Positions 30,220 through 41,235 of a DNA stretch of 64,000 nucleotides are shown here, piece after piece. Origin of the DNA: Brachionus plicatilis (Eukaryota; Rotifera; Eurotatoria; Ploima; Brachionidae); the NCBI GenBank assembly GCA_010279815.1, contig QEOQ01000258.1, positions 577,286 through 641,285 on the forward strand, in the 5' to 3' direction. The notes beneath the pieces were generated by a model. It was not told the DNA's origin. It saw only the letters and a list, made by a program, of their open reading frames with translations, and searched no databases. Made by a program: the position numbers and the translations under genes. Within the stretch, counting starts at the first letter, position 1, and every line of letters starts with the position of its first letter.

Positions 30220-30882
30220 CTACTTTTCTGGGACACCTAAGGATCGGATGATCCTTCCTCTTCCAATTGTTAGCCGGTTAACCAATTGGTCGGCGTCCAC
30301 ATGCAGGTGTACTTGCGGGTAAATATTTATTGCCGGTTGCTGTGGTGTCGTATATTGTGGTGCTTGTGGTAATGATGGTGTTGGAGATTGTTGCTGTTGT
30401 GGTGGTGGTTGGTTGTCTGGAGATTGTTGTTGTGGTGGTGGTTGGTTGGCTGGAGATTGTTGTTGTGGTGGTGGTGATTTGTTTATTGGAGATTGTTCTT
30501 GTTGTGGTGGTTGGTTTGCTGGAGCTTGTTGTTGTGATGGTGGTGGTACTATTTTGGCGTTTCGCTCGACCTCGTGCGTTCGACTTACAGGTTGGAAAAC
30601 CCAGTGTTGGTCTTCAGCGTAGCATCGAATGTTGTGTCTTTTTAATAAATCGATGAGCCACGCATTGTAGTATGCCCTTCGCATTGCGACAAAGATTGAC
30701 ACTTGTCCGTTCGGTCGACCGTTTGTTTTTGCGGGGATTACTCTGTACCTGGCTATTCCACCCCTATCGTCACCCCCGTTGTTCATGATTATGTCAAGAA
30801 CATGATGTTTGGACCTACTATCGTCCTCAACCCCTTCAACACGTACCTCAAAAGGCACCATTACCTCCTCACATGTTGTCAT
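30220..30882 (-). CDS. Extra 3' ORF of the Gypsy element (220 aa)
   Basis: This intact ORF lies downstream of integrase, where envelope or accessory genes sit in some retroelements, but it has no signal peptide, membrane segment or envelope feature. Residues 1-110 form a mixed globular region (RAYYNAWLIDLLKRHNIRCY, HWVFQPVSRTHEVERN). Residues about 113-175 are a repeat of PPPQQQSPANQ-type units (five copies). The C-terminus is INIYPQVHLHVDADQLVNRL. It is intact while pol is broken. Base use here is GC-richer than the surroundings. Function unknown. Confidence 0.6.
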   Translation of the reverse strand: MTTCEEVMVPFEVRVEGVEDDSRSKHHVLDIIMNNGGDDRGGIARYRVIPAKTNGRPNGQVSIFVAMRRAYYNAWLIDLLKRHNIRCYAEDQHWVFQPVSRTHEVERNAKIVPPPSQQQAPANQPPQQEQSPINKSPPPQQQSPANQPPPQQQSPDNQPPPQQQQSPTPSLPQAPQYTTPQQPAINIYPQVHLHVDADQLVNRLTIGRGRIIRSLGVPEK

Positions 30883-31084
30883 TTTCTTAACTTTTTCTTT
30901 TAATTTTCAAATTTTTTTTTTTTATTAGAATGCAACAAAAAAAACCTTCATCTTCTGTTTCTTGAAGAGTTAAAAAATTATCATCGATCCAAAAAGAGTC
31001 TTGTTTCAATTTATTTGGGTTTTCAATCTCCTGTTTTTCTTGAACTCCATCTGGTGCTTCATCAACGTGGTTGAAATCCAAATT

Positions 31085-33819
31085 TTACTGCTGATTTTCC
31101 GAAACCAAAACTTCTGAATCATCTGTTTTTTTCTCGGGAGGCCCATCGTTAATTTTTCTTGGGCCTTTTTCAGCGAATGATTCGGAGTTCTCAATAAGTG
31201 AGTCATACCGAACATTTATGGGTGGACTTAAACACTTTTTAAGACGATTGGCATGGACCAGTTGGTTTCTTCCTTTCTTATCAGGCTTAATAAGATAATT
31301 GTTTTCACTTCTCACTTCCACGACTGTAAAAGGTCCGACCCATTTTCGGCTCAACTTTTTAGATAGTCCTTTTTTTTTAGCCGAATCGTGTAACCAGACT
31401 CGGTCGCCCAGAATATAATAAGTTCGCCTGACGTTTCTATCGGCATAAAATTGAAATTTATTGACCTTTAAGTCCGTGTTTTTTTGCGACAATGTCATAA
31501 TATTTAAGCAATCTGGTTTGTATTTTCTGGGCGTAGCTGTTCACGTCTATTTTAATTCTAACTCAGGGACAGGAAATATCAAATCAACCGGCAATTTTGG
31601 TTTTCGTCCATAAATGACTTCAAATGGCGTTAGTCCAGTGGTTGCGTGTACAGATGTATTATATGCAAAAGCCATTTCTCTAGATAAAGACTCCATGTAG
31701 ATTGTTCTTCGGTTATATAACAGGCTAACATTTGTTCGATCGTTCGATTAAATCGTTCGGTTTGACCATCACATTGTGGGTGATAAGCGGACGTTTGAAG
31801 TCGATGAATATCAAGCATCTCTAAAAGTTGGTCCACCACGTCTGACTGGAAATTGGTGCCTCTATCCGATAGAGCCGCTTCTGGTACACCGTGTCGACAG
31901 ACAATTGACATAAGACACTTAGCCAGTTCTTCACTGACCTGAGTCTTGATGCCAAACAATTCAACATATTTTGAAAAATGACAAATTATCACTAAAATAT
32001 ATAGAAATCCATCAACCGACAAAGGTAAGGGTCCAAGTATATCCCAAGTAATCAGTTGGAATGGTCGAGACGCTCGAATGGGGACAATTGGCTGCCTTGT
32101 GAATGCAGGTGGACCTTTAACACTCGCGCATGTTTCACACTGTCGAATATATTCTTCCATATCTTTTCTATAGTTAGGCCAATAAAACGATACTCTTAGT
32201 CTTTCGAAGGTTCTTACAAAACCTAGATGACCTCCAAAAGGATCATCATGTACCTTATTGAACACTTTAGCTCGCTCGTTTGGTGGTACAATATATTGGT
32301 AAAACGTCCCTTTATCATTAGTTTCCACACATCGATAAACATTTTTCCCAAAAATCTGAAATCGGTCAAAATTCAACCAGTAAATGTAAAGATCACCTTC
32401 CCCTTTAGTACACGATTCCGGTTTCTTCTTGTCCTTCAACCATTTATACAATTCGTTGATACATTTATTGCGGAGCTGTTCTTCATTCGGGTTTGTCTCT
32501 TGTAATATAACATTGTTAATAACAATACCCAATTCAGTATCATCTAATTCCCCATCCTCTTCGTCGCTTTCGTCTGGGTCTTAATCATCTTCCTCCAATA
32601 ACCACCCCGAAAGCGCATCAGCATTCCCATTCATATGGCCTTCTCTATATTCAATGTCGAAGTCGAACGAGCGCAAAACACATAACCACCGTGCGAGACG
32701 TGGAGATGGTTCTTTTAGACTTTTTAGCCAAATTAAGGGCTTGTGGTCGACTACCGCAGTGAATTTCTTACTTATCAAAAAGTTTTTGAATTTTATGAAA
32801 GTTTTCACCACTCCTGCTAACTCTCTCTTGGCAGTTGAATAATTCCGTTCTGGTTTGGTGAAACGTTTGCTCCAATAGCAGACAGGTCTCCACTGCCCAT
32901 GGAACTTTTGTGACAACACTGCTCCAATACTTTCTTTGGTGGCGTCTGTCTCAATTCTAAACGGCTCATCAAAATTCGGCAGAACAAGTACTCCTACCTG
33001 ATCCTCGTCTGAAGTCACTGTTAGAATTGTGCGAAGTCTGTCAAAACTCTTTTGGCACTCTTCGTACCAAATGAATTTTTTTCCTTTTTCCGTCGCCTGG
33101 TGTAATGGACCAGCTATTTCTGCGAAGCCTCCTATAAATCTGCGATAATGATTTGCGAGACCCAGAAAGCTCTGCAATTGTTTAATCGTTTTCGGTCGAT
33201 CATATCGATACAGGACTTCCACTTTCCTCGGTGACGGGCGAACGCAATTAAAACTAATCACATGTCCTAAGTAATCGATTGAAGTCTTGAACCAAAAACA
33301 TTTCTTCCATTCAACTTTTAACATCGCCGTGCGAATCCTTTCTAACACCGTTCTCACATGTAAATAATGTTCTTCTAGCGTTTCCGAAAAGATCAAGGTA
33401 TCGTCTAAGTAGACCAGACAAATCTGGCCGAGTAACCCCTTAAGCGCTTTCTCCATTGTACGTTGGAAAGTCGCTGGTGCGTTTGTTAAGCCGAATGGAG
33501 TGACATTAAATTCGAACAGACCAAACTCTGTTACAAAAGCTGTTTTCTGGCGATCTCTTTTCGCTACACGGATTTGGTAAAAGCCTGAGGCAAGATCTAA
33601 TGTTGTAAAATATTTTGCTTTACTTAACATTGCAAGAAGATTTTCAATCTTAGGTAATGGAGAGCAGTCTTTAATAGTTATTTCGTTTAATCTACGATAA
33701 TCAACACAAATTCTAAGTGATCCACTAGACTTTCTCACTAACACAATCGGCGATGCCCATGGGGAATCACTTTCTTCTATAATACCTGCTGTTAACATGT
33801 CATCGAGCTGCTTCCTCAC
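31085..33819 (-). pseudogene. Gypsy pol: RT, RNase H, integrase (broken)
   Basis: 33819-32581 holds RT with the palm motifs FTTLDLASGFYQI, GLTNAPATFQRTM and CLVYLDDTLIF, then RNase H (RIETDATKESIGAV, DHKPLIW, GNADALSG). A single TAA at 32581-32583 separates it, in the same frame, from integrase (32532-31630): an HHCC zinc region (CETCASVKG) and the DDE core (WDILGPLP, LSDRGTNFQSD, QTERFNRTIEQML). Near 31700 the frame shifts (proper continuation ATTGLTPFEVIYG), and 31498-31085 gives the C-terminal DNA-binding part (SRKWVGPFTVVEV). A further frameshift near 33830 separates the segment before RT. Confidence 0.92.
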
Positions 33820-34174
33820 TTACGTACAGTATATGGCATCCGACGAGACTGTTGCTTAATCGGTTCATCCGATGTTAGATTTATTACATGTTCAGCTAGA
33901 TTTGTCTGTGTTAACGAAGTTAATCCTTTAGAAACTATGTCGTCGAATTCATTGTTGATAATTGTTTTGAACGTTTCGATCTGCTCCATTTCCTCTTCTT
34001 CATTTCGTTCGCTCGTGATATCGGTTGACGACTGGTTATCTTGATTGACCGCGTTAACATTGAGGTTATTGTTATAACATTCCGGTAGCTTGTATTTCGG
34101 TCTAGATCCCCGAGCGCTTCGCTCGGTCTTTGGTTTCCATGAAATGGCATCTTTTATTTTAGCGAGGCAAGTTT

Positions 34175-35479
34175 TTATATCTTTGAATTTAAATATTTAT
34201 TATTTAACAGACATGTACCATTCAGACTTTCCATTTGCATGATCGAGTTTACAATTACGTTTGAAATAGACGGGTTGTTGACATGATAGTTTTGTTTGTT
34301 TTGATTGAATTTAGATTGAGGACAATTTTTTGCCCAATGTCCAGGTTGTCTGCATATTCTGCAATAATCATACGTCCTTTGCGTTAATTGATTTGTATCT
34401 GAAACGTTCCACTGCGGGTTTAACCTATTCTGGTTACGTAATGTTTCATTTGCTTGACAGCGTTCAGCAACTTTGAGTGCCTCTATTACCCGATTTAACG
34501 CATCGTAGCTAGTATCCGGTGGATTTTTTCGCAATTCTAGTTGAACGAATGGAACTGGTACATTTTTAATAAATCGGTCCTTTACAATTAAATCAATATC
34601 CTCGTTTGGTTCACCATAGGCTTTAATTGCTAAATGCCATAAGTTGGAAAAAAAGTCAGTCATTTGTTCTTCTTGTGCTGGCTTACGGTTATAAAATTTT
34701 TCGAGCGCCGCGTCTCGATCGATCAGATCTCTCCCGAACAATTTTTTCATTTGTACGAAAGTTTCGTCCGGTGGTAAATATTTCCTTGGGGTACAATTAT
34801 TGAACGTTTTGATACACTCATCATCCAAAAACCCCAGGAATATCGTACGAAGATTCTGTGGAGCTATTGGCACAGTCTTCAGATACAATTCGAATCTCGT
34901 CCACCATGTGTCCATATCAGTCTTTTTTGTAAACCGTTCTGGTTTAAAGGAAGGCTCTTTGTGAATTCCCGCGTTGTTCTGTTTGTAATTATAAAGAGCT
35001 TCTACACATGGAGCACAAAAATGTTGAACAGTATCACTACTCCCCCTGCGTATCTGGTGTCTTTGCTCAACAGATCCTAAGTCTTTTATTTCTAGCAAAG
35101 TTGGTTCATCTAACATATCTGAGCTTGTTCCTCTCACGTCCGGTGTTTCGTTTGTTCGCTCATTTTCTGTTTGATTTGAGAACATTGGAAACAATCCTTC
35201 TGGAGGTCTTGGTGTTTCAAGAGCAGGCTGACTTACAAAATTTTCCAAATACTTTTTCGAATCGCCCTTCCGTTCACTTTCATCATCTAATCGCATTTGT
35301 GGTGAAGTAAATTTTGTTCTAGTATCCTTTTTGAGAATACCTTTCATCCATGTTTCGTTTTTTGGAGTATCGCATACTTCGATTCTCTTTTGACCAGGCG
35401 TTTCCGCTCGATCGGTCGTTCTAAAATTATGATACATGCCTTCATCTTTACATCCCAGAGGATTTTTTATCTTCCTCAT
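34175..35479 (-). CDS. Gypsy gag (434 aa)
   Basis: Contains the conserved retrotransposon capsid-like region at residues about 190-350 (ETFVQMKKLFGRDLIDRDAA, FYNRKPAQEEQMTDFFSNLW) and one CCHC zinc knuckle, YCRICRQPGHWAKNCPQ, near residue 385, which binds RNA. The N-terminal 150 residues are charged and low in complexity. The ORF overlaps the upstream membrane ORF by 32 bases in another frame. Its end lacks a link into a protease; the usual DTG motif is absent, so protease sequence has probably been deleted. Confidence 0.88.
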   Translation of the reverse strand: MRKIKNPLGCKDEGMYHNFRTTDRAETPGQKRIEVCDTPKNETWMKGILKKDTRTKFTSPQMRLDDESERKGDSKKYLENFVSQPALETPRPPEGLFPMFSNQTENERTNETPDVRGTSSDMLDEPTLLEIKDLGSVEQRHQIRRGSSDTVQHFCAPCVEALYNYKQNNAGIHKEPSFKPERFTKKTDMDTWWTRFELYLKTVPIAPQNLRTIFLGFLDDECIKTFNNCTPRKYLPPDETFVQMKKLFGRDLIDRDAALEKFYNRKPAQEEQMTDFFSNLWHLAIKAYGEPNEDIDLIVKDRFIKNVPVPFVQLELRKNPPDTSYDALNRVIEALKVAERCQANETLRNQNRLNPQWNVSDTNQLTQRTYDYCRICRQPGHWAKNCPQSKFNQNKQNYHVNNPSISNVIVNSIMQMESLNGTCLLNNKYLNSKI

Positions 35480-35873
35480 GTTTGGTTTGCTTTATCTCAC
35501 TCGGCGACGACTCTCTTTGATTAAAAAAATTTACTGGAGACCACACTCTTCGAGATATGTTTTCTTCTTTTACCACTCTATTCATCAAACGATCTAGGTC
35601 ATCTAAAAAATCATCGTTTATACGTTTTCGCTCGACCGTCCGTTCATTTATTGTAGTTATAAAGGTAAATCCAAATAAAAATACCACAAAACCACATCCT
35701 AACGACAAAACCATTATTAGACCAAAAAACCAAATCATTATCTCAGTTATAGCTGCGCATAAGAAGCTAAGCAGTATTAGCTTTGGTTCGGCTGAGAATT
35801 TTTCAGATAAGCGCATTTTTATTTCCAAAAACGTGTTCTCTTTCTTTTTTGGTGTACGTGTTGAAACTTGCAA
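35448..35873 (-). CDS. Leader ORF with two membrane helices, upstream of gag (141 aa)
   Basis: Right after the primer-binding site, this ORF encodes an N-terminal basic part, two adjacent hydrophobic helices (LILLSFLCAAITEIMIWFFG and VLSLGCGFVVFLFGFTFITT), and an acidic/basic soluble tail. It overlaps gag by 32 bases, so it may be joined to gag by frameshifting or translated separately. Ty3/Gypsy elements do not usually have such an ORF here; the second Gypsy element in this window has a similar one at 19260-19628. Confidence 0.6.
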   Translation of the reverse strand: MQVSTRTPKKKENTFLEIKMRLSEKFSAEPKLILLSFLCAAITEIMIWFFGLIMVLSLGCGFVVFLFGFTFITTINERTVERKRINDDFLDDLDRLMNRVVKEENISRRVWSPVNFFNQRESSPSEIKQTKHEEDKKSSGM

Positions 35874-35961
35874 TCACGCGTCACTCCTTTTTCTTTTTGA
35901 AAAGCTTAAGCTTATCAACGCTCTTCTTCAACAAAAATAGTAGTTTTACCGCTATCACCAA

Positions 35962-36051
35962 TTTAGTAGGAGCTGGAGGGAAAATCAAAGAAAACAAATT
36001 AACATTCAACTGTTTTATTAATAAAAGAAAGATGAATATTTATATTCATCT
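35962..36051 (-). repeat. 5' LTR of the large Gypsy element, truncated
   Basis: Matches 30063-30153 over about 88 bases and then runs into (TTTATA)n DNA instead of the expected TGTAACACCC end. Confidence 0.75.
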
Positions 36052-36991
36052 TTCTATTTATATTTATATTTTTTTATTTATATTTATATTTATATTTTCA
36101 TTATATATAGAAAGATAAAATTATATCATATTTAAAATTTTTGAATTGGAAATATCGGGCACTTTTAAAATTTTCACTCTTATTTTTGAGTTTGAGAGAA
36201 TCAAAAAAATTATATAAATAATAAAAAGATAATTTAAATTTTCAAAAATTACCGAATTTCAAATATTTATTATTAATTTATAAAAATTTTCCTTCGTTCG
36301 TTTTTGTTTCACAAATTAAGCTCCCAGCTTTTGGATCATGCACCAAAGTACATCTCACCAATACTAAAATATTTTAAATATGATGTTTTTATTTGCATGT
36401 CTTAGCTTCTAGTGCAGCATAATCGAACGAGGGAATACTGTATTTAATTTTTTTCTTTTAAAAACAGAAAACCCAGGAAATAAATTTTAAATATTCAAAA
36501 TCAAGGAAGATTTTTTTCACTTATACAAAACTTTTTAGAATTTGAGATTAAATGATAATGCATTTATATATATATTCAGCTAGACACTGTAATAAAATAA
36601 AAAGTATTTTTTTTATAAATAATATCAATTTAAATCAAAAAAATATAGGACAAAAAGATAATTGTTAGATATTTTTAACTTAAATTGTTTGCATTATTAT
36701 TTTTTGTTAAAAATAAGTTATTAATAAGTTTATGAAAAATTTGAAAAAAAAAATGCAAAATGAAAAAAAAGATCAGCTGATTAAGATTATAATATGCTCA
36801 AAAGTTTCTAGAGAACTTTTAAATAATTATTACATCAATAGAATTTTAAGTGTATAAAAGTTTATTTTTCATTAAAAATAAAGAAATTTAAAGAAAATTA
36901 TTAAACATTTAATTAGTTATTTTTTTTTTATTTTAAAAAACTTTAAATTAATCTTTATTTTTTTTCTAATACTTTGCTAATTTTATCCTAG
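36052..36991. other. End of the channel intron
   Basis: Starts with a TTTATATT simple repeat (36052-36115), then unstructured AT-rich sequence up to the splice acceptor at 36990-36991. Confidence 0.5.
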
Positions 36992-38429
36992 CAAAAATGA
37001 GAATCAAAATGATATAGAGAATAACAATCAAACTACGGGAACAAACGAACTTGAAGACAAAAAGAGGAATCAGAGTAATATCGAGATTTTTTTTGAAAAT
37101 GCGAAAGATAATCAAAATGACAATATTTTAAACAACCACGAGTTCAAACAAATAATTGATAAAACTTGGAGAAAATCGCCAATATTTATTTATTATTCAT
37201 CGCTATTAATTTATACTATTTTCTTGATATTTTATTCAATACATATATCTGAATACAAACAAACGAATGGTTCATGGAAAAGCTATTCGAGGATTATTTC
37301 ACTAATTTTTTTAATTTTTAATTCATTATTAGAGTTTTTTCAATTATTATATTCAATTTATCAGATTTATAATCAAAACGATGAAAATCTCTACTTTTTT
37401 TCAAAAAAAAACCTCATTGAATGTCTCACTTATTTACTCGTAGCAATCACAATTTTTTTGGATTATAGCCAAATATATATTGTTTTGAGCTCGATAGCAA
37501 TTCTTCTTTCATACACGGTGTTAATTATCAAAATGGACAAATTCTCATTTTTTGGCAAATACATAAGAGTGATTGGAGCAATTATTAAAAAGGCATCTGG
37601 CTTGTTTATTATAATTATTTTACTTTTAGTTGCTTTTTGTTTATCTTTCAAAAATTTGGAAAAAAACTTCAGCACCAATCAAGATGACTACTTGAGTTTT
37701 TTCAATTCTTCTTTTGAGCTTGGTTTATTTAAAACATTTACAATGATGATTGGATCTTTGGAGACGGAAAATATGGGAATAGATGATTTTAATTCGTTTT
37801 CGTTTATAAATTTTATAATTTATGGAGTTTTTATTTATTTTATGTCACTTTTGTTGCTAAACATTTTCACAGGTATTTCAATTGATGAAGTAAGTGAATT
37901 ATTTAAAACGGCAGAAAAAGACGATTCTTTAAAAAAGATCGATTATATATTACAAATCGAACAATTTAAAAAAAATTATACATTAGGTTTTTTTGTTAAA
38001 AAAATGGATCATTTATTGAAAACAATTCAAGAAAAAACTGAATTTTTCATAGAAAAAATTAAAAAAGATACTTCGAATGAAAATAACTTGTACAAATATG
38101 ATAAAAAAGACAAAAATATTAAAACAGTACAAAAATTTATTTTAAGAGTTGTGAGAAAATTTGTTTTGATTTTTATTGGAGACAAAGAGAATTTAAATAA
38201 CAAAGAAATTCGACCCAAAGATGAAAAAATGGTGTCAAAAGGTATAGATAAACTTCTATATGAAGTAACTCAATTGAACATCAAAGTTGAAAAATTGTTC
38301 GATAAAAGTCTAGAATTAGAAAAAAAGAACAATAGCTTAGAACAAAGCTTTAATAAAGTTGAAGAATATTTTGAGAAAAAATTGGAGAAAAAATTGAAGA
38401 AAAAGAATGATAGAGAACTTCATAATTGA
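36992..38429 (+). CDS. LRR-TRPA-like channel, exon 2 (transmembrane part)
   Basis: The exon is open from the acceptor and continues the exon-1 frame (split codon AG|C). It encodes six membrane helices: S1 (SSLLIYTIFLIFYSI), S2 (IISLIFLIFNSLLEFFQLLY), S3 (CLTYLLVAITIFLD), S4 (YIVLSSIAILLSYTVLI), S5 (SGLFIIIILLLVAFCLSF), a pore helix FKTFTMMIGSLE, and S6 (YFMSLLLLNIFTGISIDEV). After S6, DDSLKKIDYILQIEQFKKN matches the region that follows S6 in TRPA channels. The C-terminus is a coiled coil (LEKKNNSLEQSFNKVEEYFE), which in TRPA supports tetramer assembly. In place of the ankyrin repeats of TRPA, the protein has leucine-rich repeats. Plasma-membrane cation channel is the likely role. Confidence 0.82.
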
Positions 38430-38597
38430 GATAATAAATAAAGGATTTTTTATTTTTAACTAAAATTTACGAATTTTCTTTAGAAAAATAAATTTTTAAT
38501 AAAAATTTCATATTAATAAAAATCATTCAAAAAAGTAATATTAAATTTGAGTAATATTGAACGAAAAAATAGAATTTTTGAGAGTCCAAAATGAATA

Positions 38598-40363
38598 CAG
38601 TAGAAATTCGATTATATGTAATGAAAAACTTTTTGGTCTTATATATGATCGAATTTTACATATAATCGAATAGACCTGTAGACACAAATTTTGTCTGATG
38701 AAAATGTTTTGGACAATTAAAAAAGAGGGTTTTTACATAAGATTTTATTTAAAAAAAGTTTGAAATAGAATAAAAAAGTATAAAAGTAAAAATTTCAAAA
38801 AATTTAGGCTACATTTTACAATGGAAATTGAAGAAATATTTTGAGGGTTGCTTATTTAAGGACCAGAAGTCTTAGCGGGTGACTTAGGTTTATCAAATTT
38901 TACCTTATTTTCGTTTTCAAAATTATCTAAAGATTCATTCCCATGATTAATATCATAATCATATCACAAAGAAGTAAGTGTAAAACAAAGTTCGCTTAGT
39001 CGATTTTTTAAACCTAATTAATATCATAATCATGGGAATGAATCTTTAGATAATTTTGAAAACGAAAATAAGGTAAAATTTGATTATAAAATAGTGAAAA
39101 ATAGATACAATATTCTCGAAAAATTAAATCTAAACGAAATTATTGAATTTGAACAAAGAACGGAGCCCAAATTTCGAATTAAATTTAATCAATTGTCTTT
39201 AGGTTAAAAATTAATTCTTCATTTTTTGTTAATATTCAAAGAAAAAGATTTAATAAAAATAGATATTTCAAAAATGAAAAGTGATCAAGTACTTTTACTT
39301 GATTAACCAGATTCTCATTGTGAGCCAGATTTAGTTGTAAATTTAGTTAAATTAATCAAACAAATATTCGTTTAGGGTAAAGTTTCTCGCCGCGTTAGTC
39401 TTTCCTTTTTAATTCAGTACACTTCGAGAAACCAGGATTTAACTAAGTACACTCAATTAACAATTCATCAATTTATTTCAAGGTTAATCAGCCGGCTAGT
39501 GTCCATGTTCAATTTAATAACAAATTATTCAACTTAAATAATTCAAATTTTAAAACAAACTCTAAAAAATTAAGTTTATGTTATTGAAAATCGAAAGTTT
39601 GAATTTCGAAAATTTTAACATTGATTCGCCCTGAATAAATATCATGCATAAAAATTTAAAAAAAAAAAGCGTTTTATCTAATTTACTGTTGAGGTTTTAC
39701 TAATTTGTGGGGGGCTGTAACCTCAGTTTGTAGAAAGTTTAAATAATGAAGTTTAAATAGGAGGAAGACGTTGGTTATTGGGACCATCATGTATTTCTAA
39801 AATTCTTAAAAACAAAGAAAAATATCTTAAAAAACCGATACGAGAACAACAAAAAATTGTAGAATACAAAATGGAATGTTTGAGATAATCGACAACGCCG
39901 TGTATTAGTGGTACTAGAATGCTAGAGCTCACAAATTGTTTCTTTCTTGATGATGATGATGGTAAGATAAGATTAAAAAAAGAAAAATTATTGAAATTAA
40001 ATCAAAAAAAAAATTGTAGACTACTTTAAACTAAAGAACTAAACTTTATTTGTATGACATAGTGAGTGAATCGTCCGAATTTTAAAAATTTCCATAAAAT
40101 TTGATTGGTCGGAAAAAATGAAAAATATTGCAATTTTGGAGTGAAAGATTGAATAAATTATTATAATTTTATTTATATCCAATAAAAAAAAAGTATTAAG
40201 AAAATAAAAATCCGGACGATTTACATTGAATTCACCCAAGATGAAATATGCATAGATTTTTTAATTTTTTTTTTAAATAAAATTTTTCATTTATATCATG
40301 CCTCATTTATATCATGTTTGACCCCCTCGGACAAATAGGATAGATATAACCGGGGTACAACTG
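38598..40363. mobile_element. pogo-like TIR element relic, TA target site
   Basis: Left end CAGTAGAAATTCGATTATAT, right end inverse CAGTTGTACCCCGGTTATAT; TA on both sides. Both carry ATATAA-type motifs repeated nearby (CATTTATATCATG, TTATATATGATCG). A helix-turn-helix fragment (CISKILKNKEKYLKK, plus strand near 39800) fits the DNA-binding part of a pogo transposase. Near 39040 a second coding-like block (NKVKFDYKIVKNRYNILEKL) lies in the right arm of an internal inverted repeat. Confidence 0.65.
38894..39082. repeat. Internal inverted repeat, 67-bp arms
   Basis: 38894-38960 (CAAATTTTACCTTATTTTCG...) is the exact inverse of 39016-39082, separated by 55 bases. The right arm is part of a coding-like frame, so the left arm seems to be an inverted duplicate of coding DNA. 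Confidence 0.85.
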
Positions 40364-40566
40364 TATAACGATTTGCATTTAATTTGTAATTTTCTCTAGA
40401 CCTTCACTTTCGTGAGGTACTAGTGAAAATAACACTTTTTGTGAAGTTGTGTTTGAAACCACAACATTACTTATTTCCTAAATTGATTTTAATAATGGCG
40501 TAAGATTAATTGAACTATGTATATGGATGAATTATAGTAGCTATTAAAAAGAATAAATAAAATAGA
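40364..40566. other. Spacer
   Basis: No feature recognised. Confidence 0.3.
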
Positions 40567-41098
40567 CATCTTGAAGTTGATGATCAATTCAAAATATCAT
40601 TTCAATTCAAAAAGTTTATCCTTAGATATCAAACTTAATCTTTGATTTAATTTAAATAATTGTAATGTAACATGCTTTACATGCAATGTAGATTTAGAAA
40701 ATAAATAAAAATTGAAAAAACATTTTCTCAGTCCTTTGACAATCGATTTTAATATTTAAATTTATTAACTGATCTTTTGTAAAGTTTATTTGAGATTTTT
40801 TATTTCAAAAAGATTTGTGTTTAGCATTCACAATTAAAAAAAAATTCAAAATAAGTTATAAAATGAAAACAAAACTTTACAAAAAAACAGTTAACTAAAT
40901 TGAAAATCGAATTTATCAAGGGGTTGAGAAAATGTTTTTTCAATTTTTTTTTATTTTCTAAATCTACATTGCATGTAAAGCAAATTACATTAAAATTATT
41001 TAAATTAAATCAAAGATTTATTTTAATATCTAAAGATAAACTTTTTGAATAGAAATGATATTTTGAATTGATCATCAACTTCAAGATGCCATAAAATA
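40567..41098. mobile_element. MITE with arms of about 210 bp (CATCTTGAAGTTGATGATCA)
   Basis: Arm 40567-40790 and inverse arm 40895-41098 agree over most of their length, with a 100-bp loop. The terminal phrase CATCTTGAAGTTGATGATCA recurs, inverted, at 63709-63733, so it is a repeated family. Confidence 0.85.
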
Positions 41099-41099
41099 G

Positions 41100-41235
41100 A
41101 TAAATTTTACTAGATATTTTATTAAAAAACTAGATAAACGGACAATCTACTATTTATTTTGATTTCTCACTAGATAAAAAATAAAAATACAAGATAAAAG
41201 GATGAAAAAAATTCAATAAAATTAATTAAGACTAA
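41100..41235. repeat. Motif array CTAGATAAA
   Basis: ACTAGATA(AA/TT) occurs about four times directly before the AT-hook ORF below, the same layout as in the other motif-array elements. Confidence 0.5.

Larger units (their letters stand above)
30063..36051 (-). mobile_element. Ty3/Gypsy retrotransposon, about 6 kb, antisense in the channel intron
   Basis: LTR sequence occurs at 30063-30180 and 35962-36051 (with one difference over about 88 shared bases). In element order, on the minus strand: LTR, primer-binding site TGGTGATAGCGGT (35948-35960), a membrane-spanning ORF, gag, pol with RT-RNase H and integrase, an extra ORF, the purine tract AAAAGGGGGAG (about 30184-30194), and the 3' LTR. No protease (DTG) was found between gag and RT. 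pol carries one nonsense codon and frameshifts. The outermost 28 bp of the 5' LTR are missing, so no target duplication can be seen. Confidence 0.92.
24569..36991 (+). other. 12.4-kb intron of the LRR-channel gene, filled with transposons
   Basis: Donor GTAAAT at 24569 and acceptor TTTTATCCTAG ending at 36991 keep the reading frame. The intron holds, in order: TAGTGACATGTCA motifs, an exon-capturing TIR element, a large palindrome, a Merlin transposon and a 6-kb Gypsy element. Additional small exons inside cannot be excluded. The stretch 24573-25230 has no recognised feature apart from a short coding-like frame near 25000 (LNRKKIGISIDISNTKEIIK). Confidence 0.7.

Noticed and set aside
30330..30656. 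Plus-strand valine/glycine-rich frames
   Set aside because: They are the antisense of the proline/glutamine repeat of the minus-strand Gypsy ORF.
30063..36051. Intact retroviral-type element with envelope
   Set aside because: The extra ORF has no signal peptide or membrane anchor, and pol is broken, so an infectious form is not supported.
36052..36115. Promoter-like TATA runs
   Set aside because: Simple (TTTATA)n repeat following the truncated LTR; no other promoter evidence.
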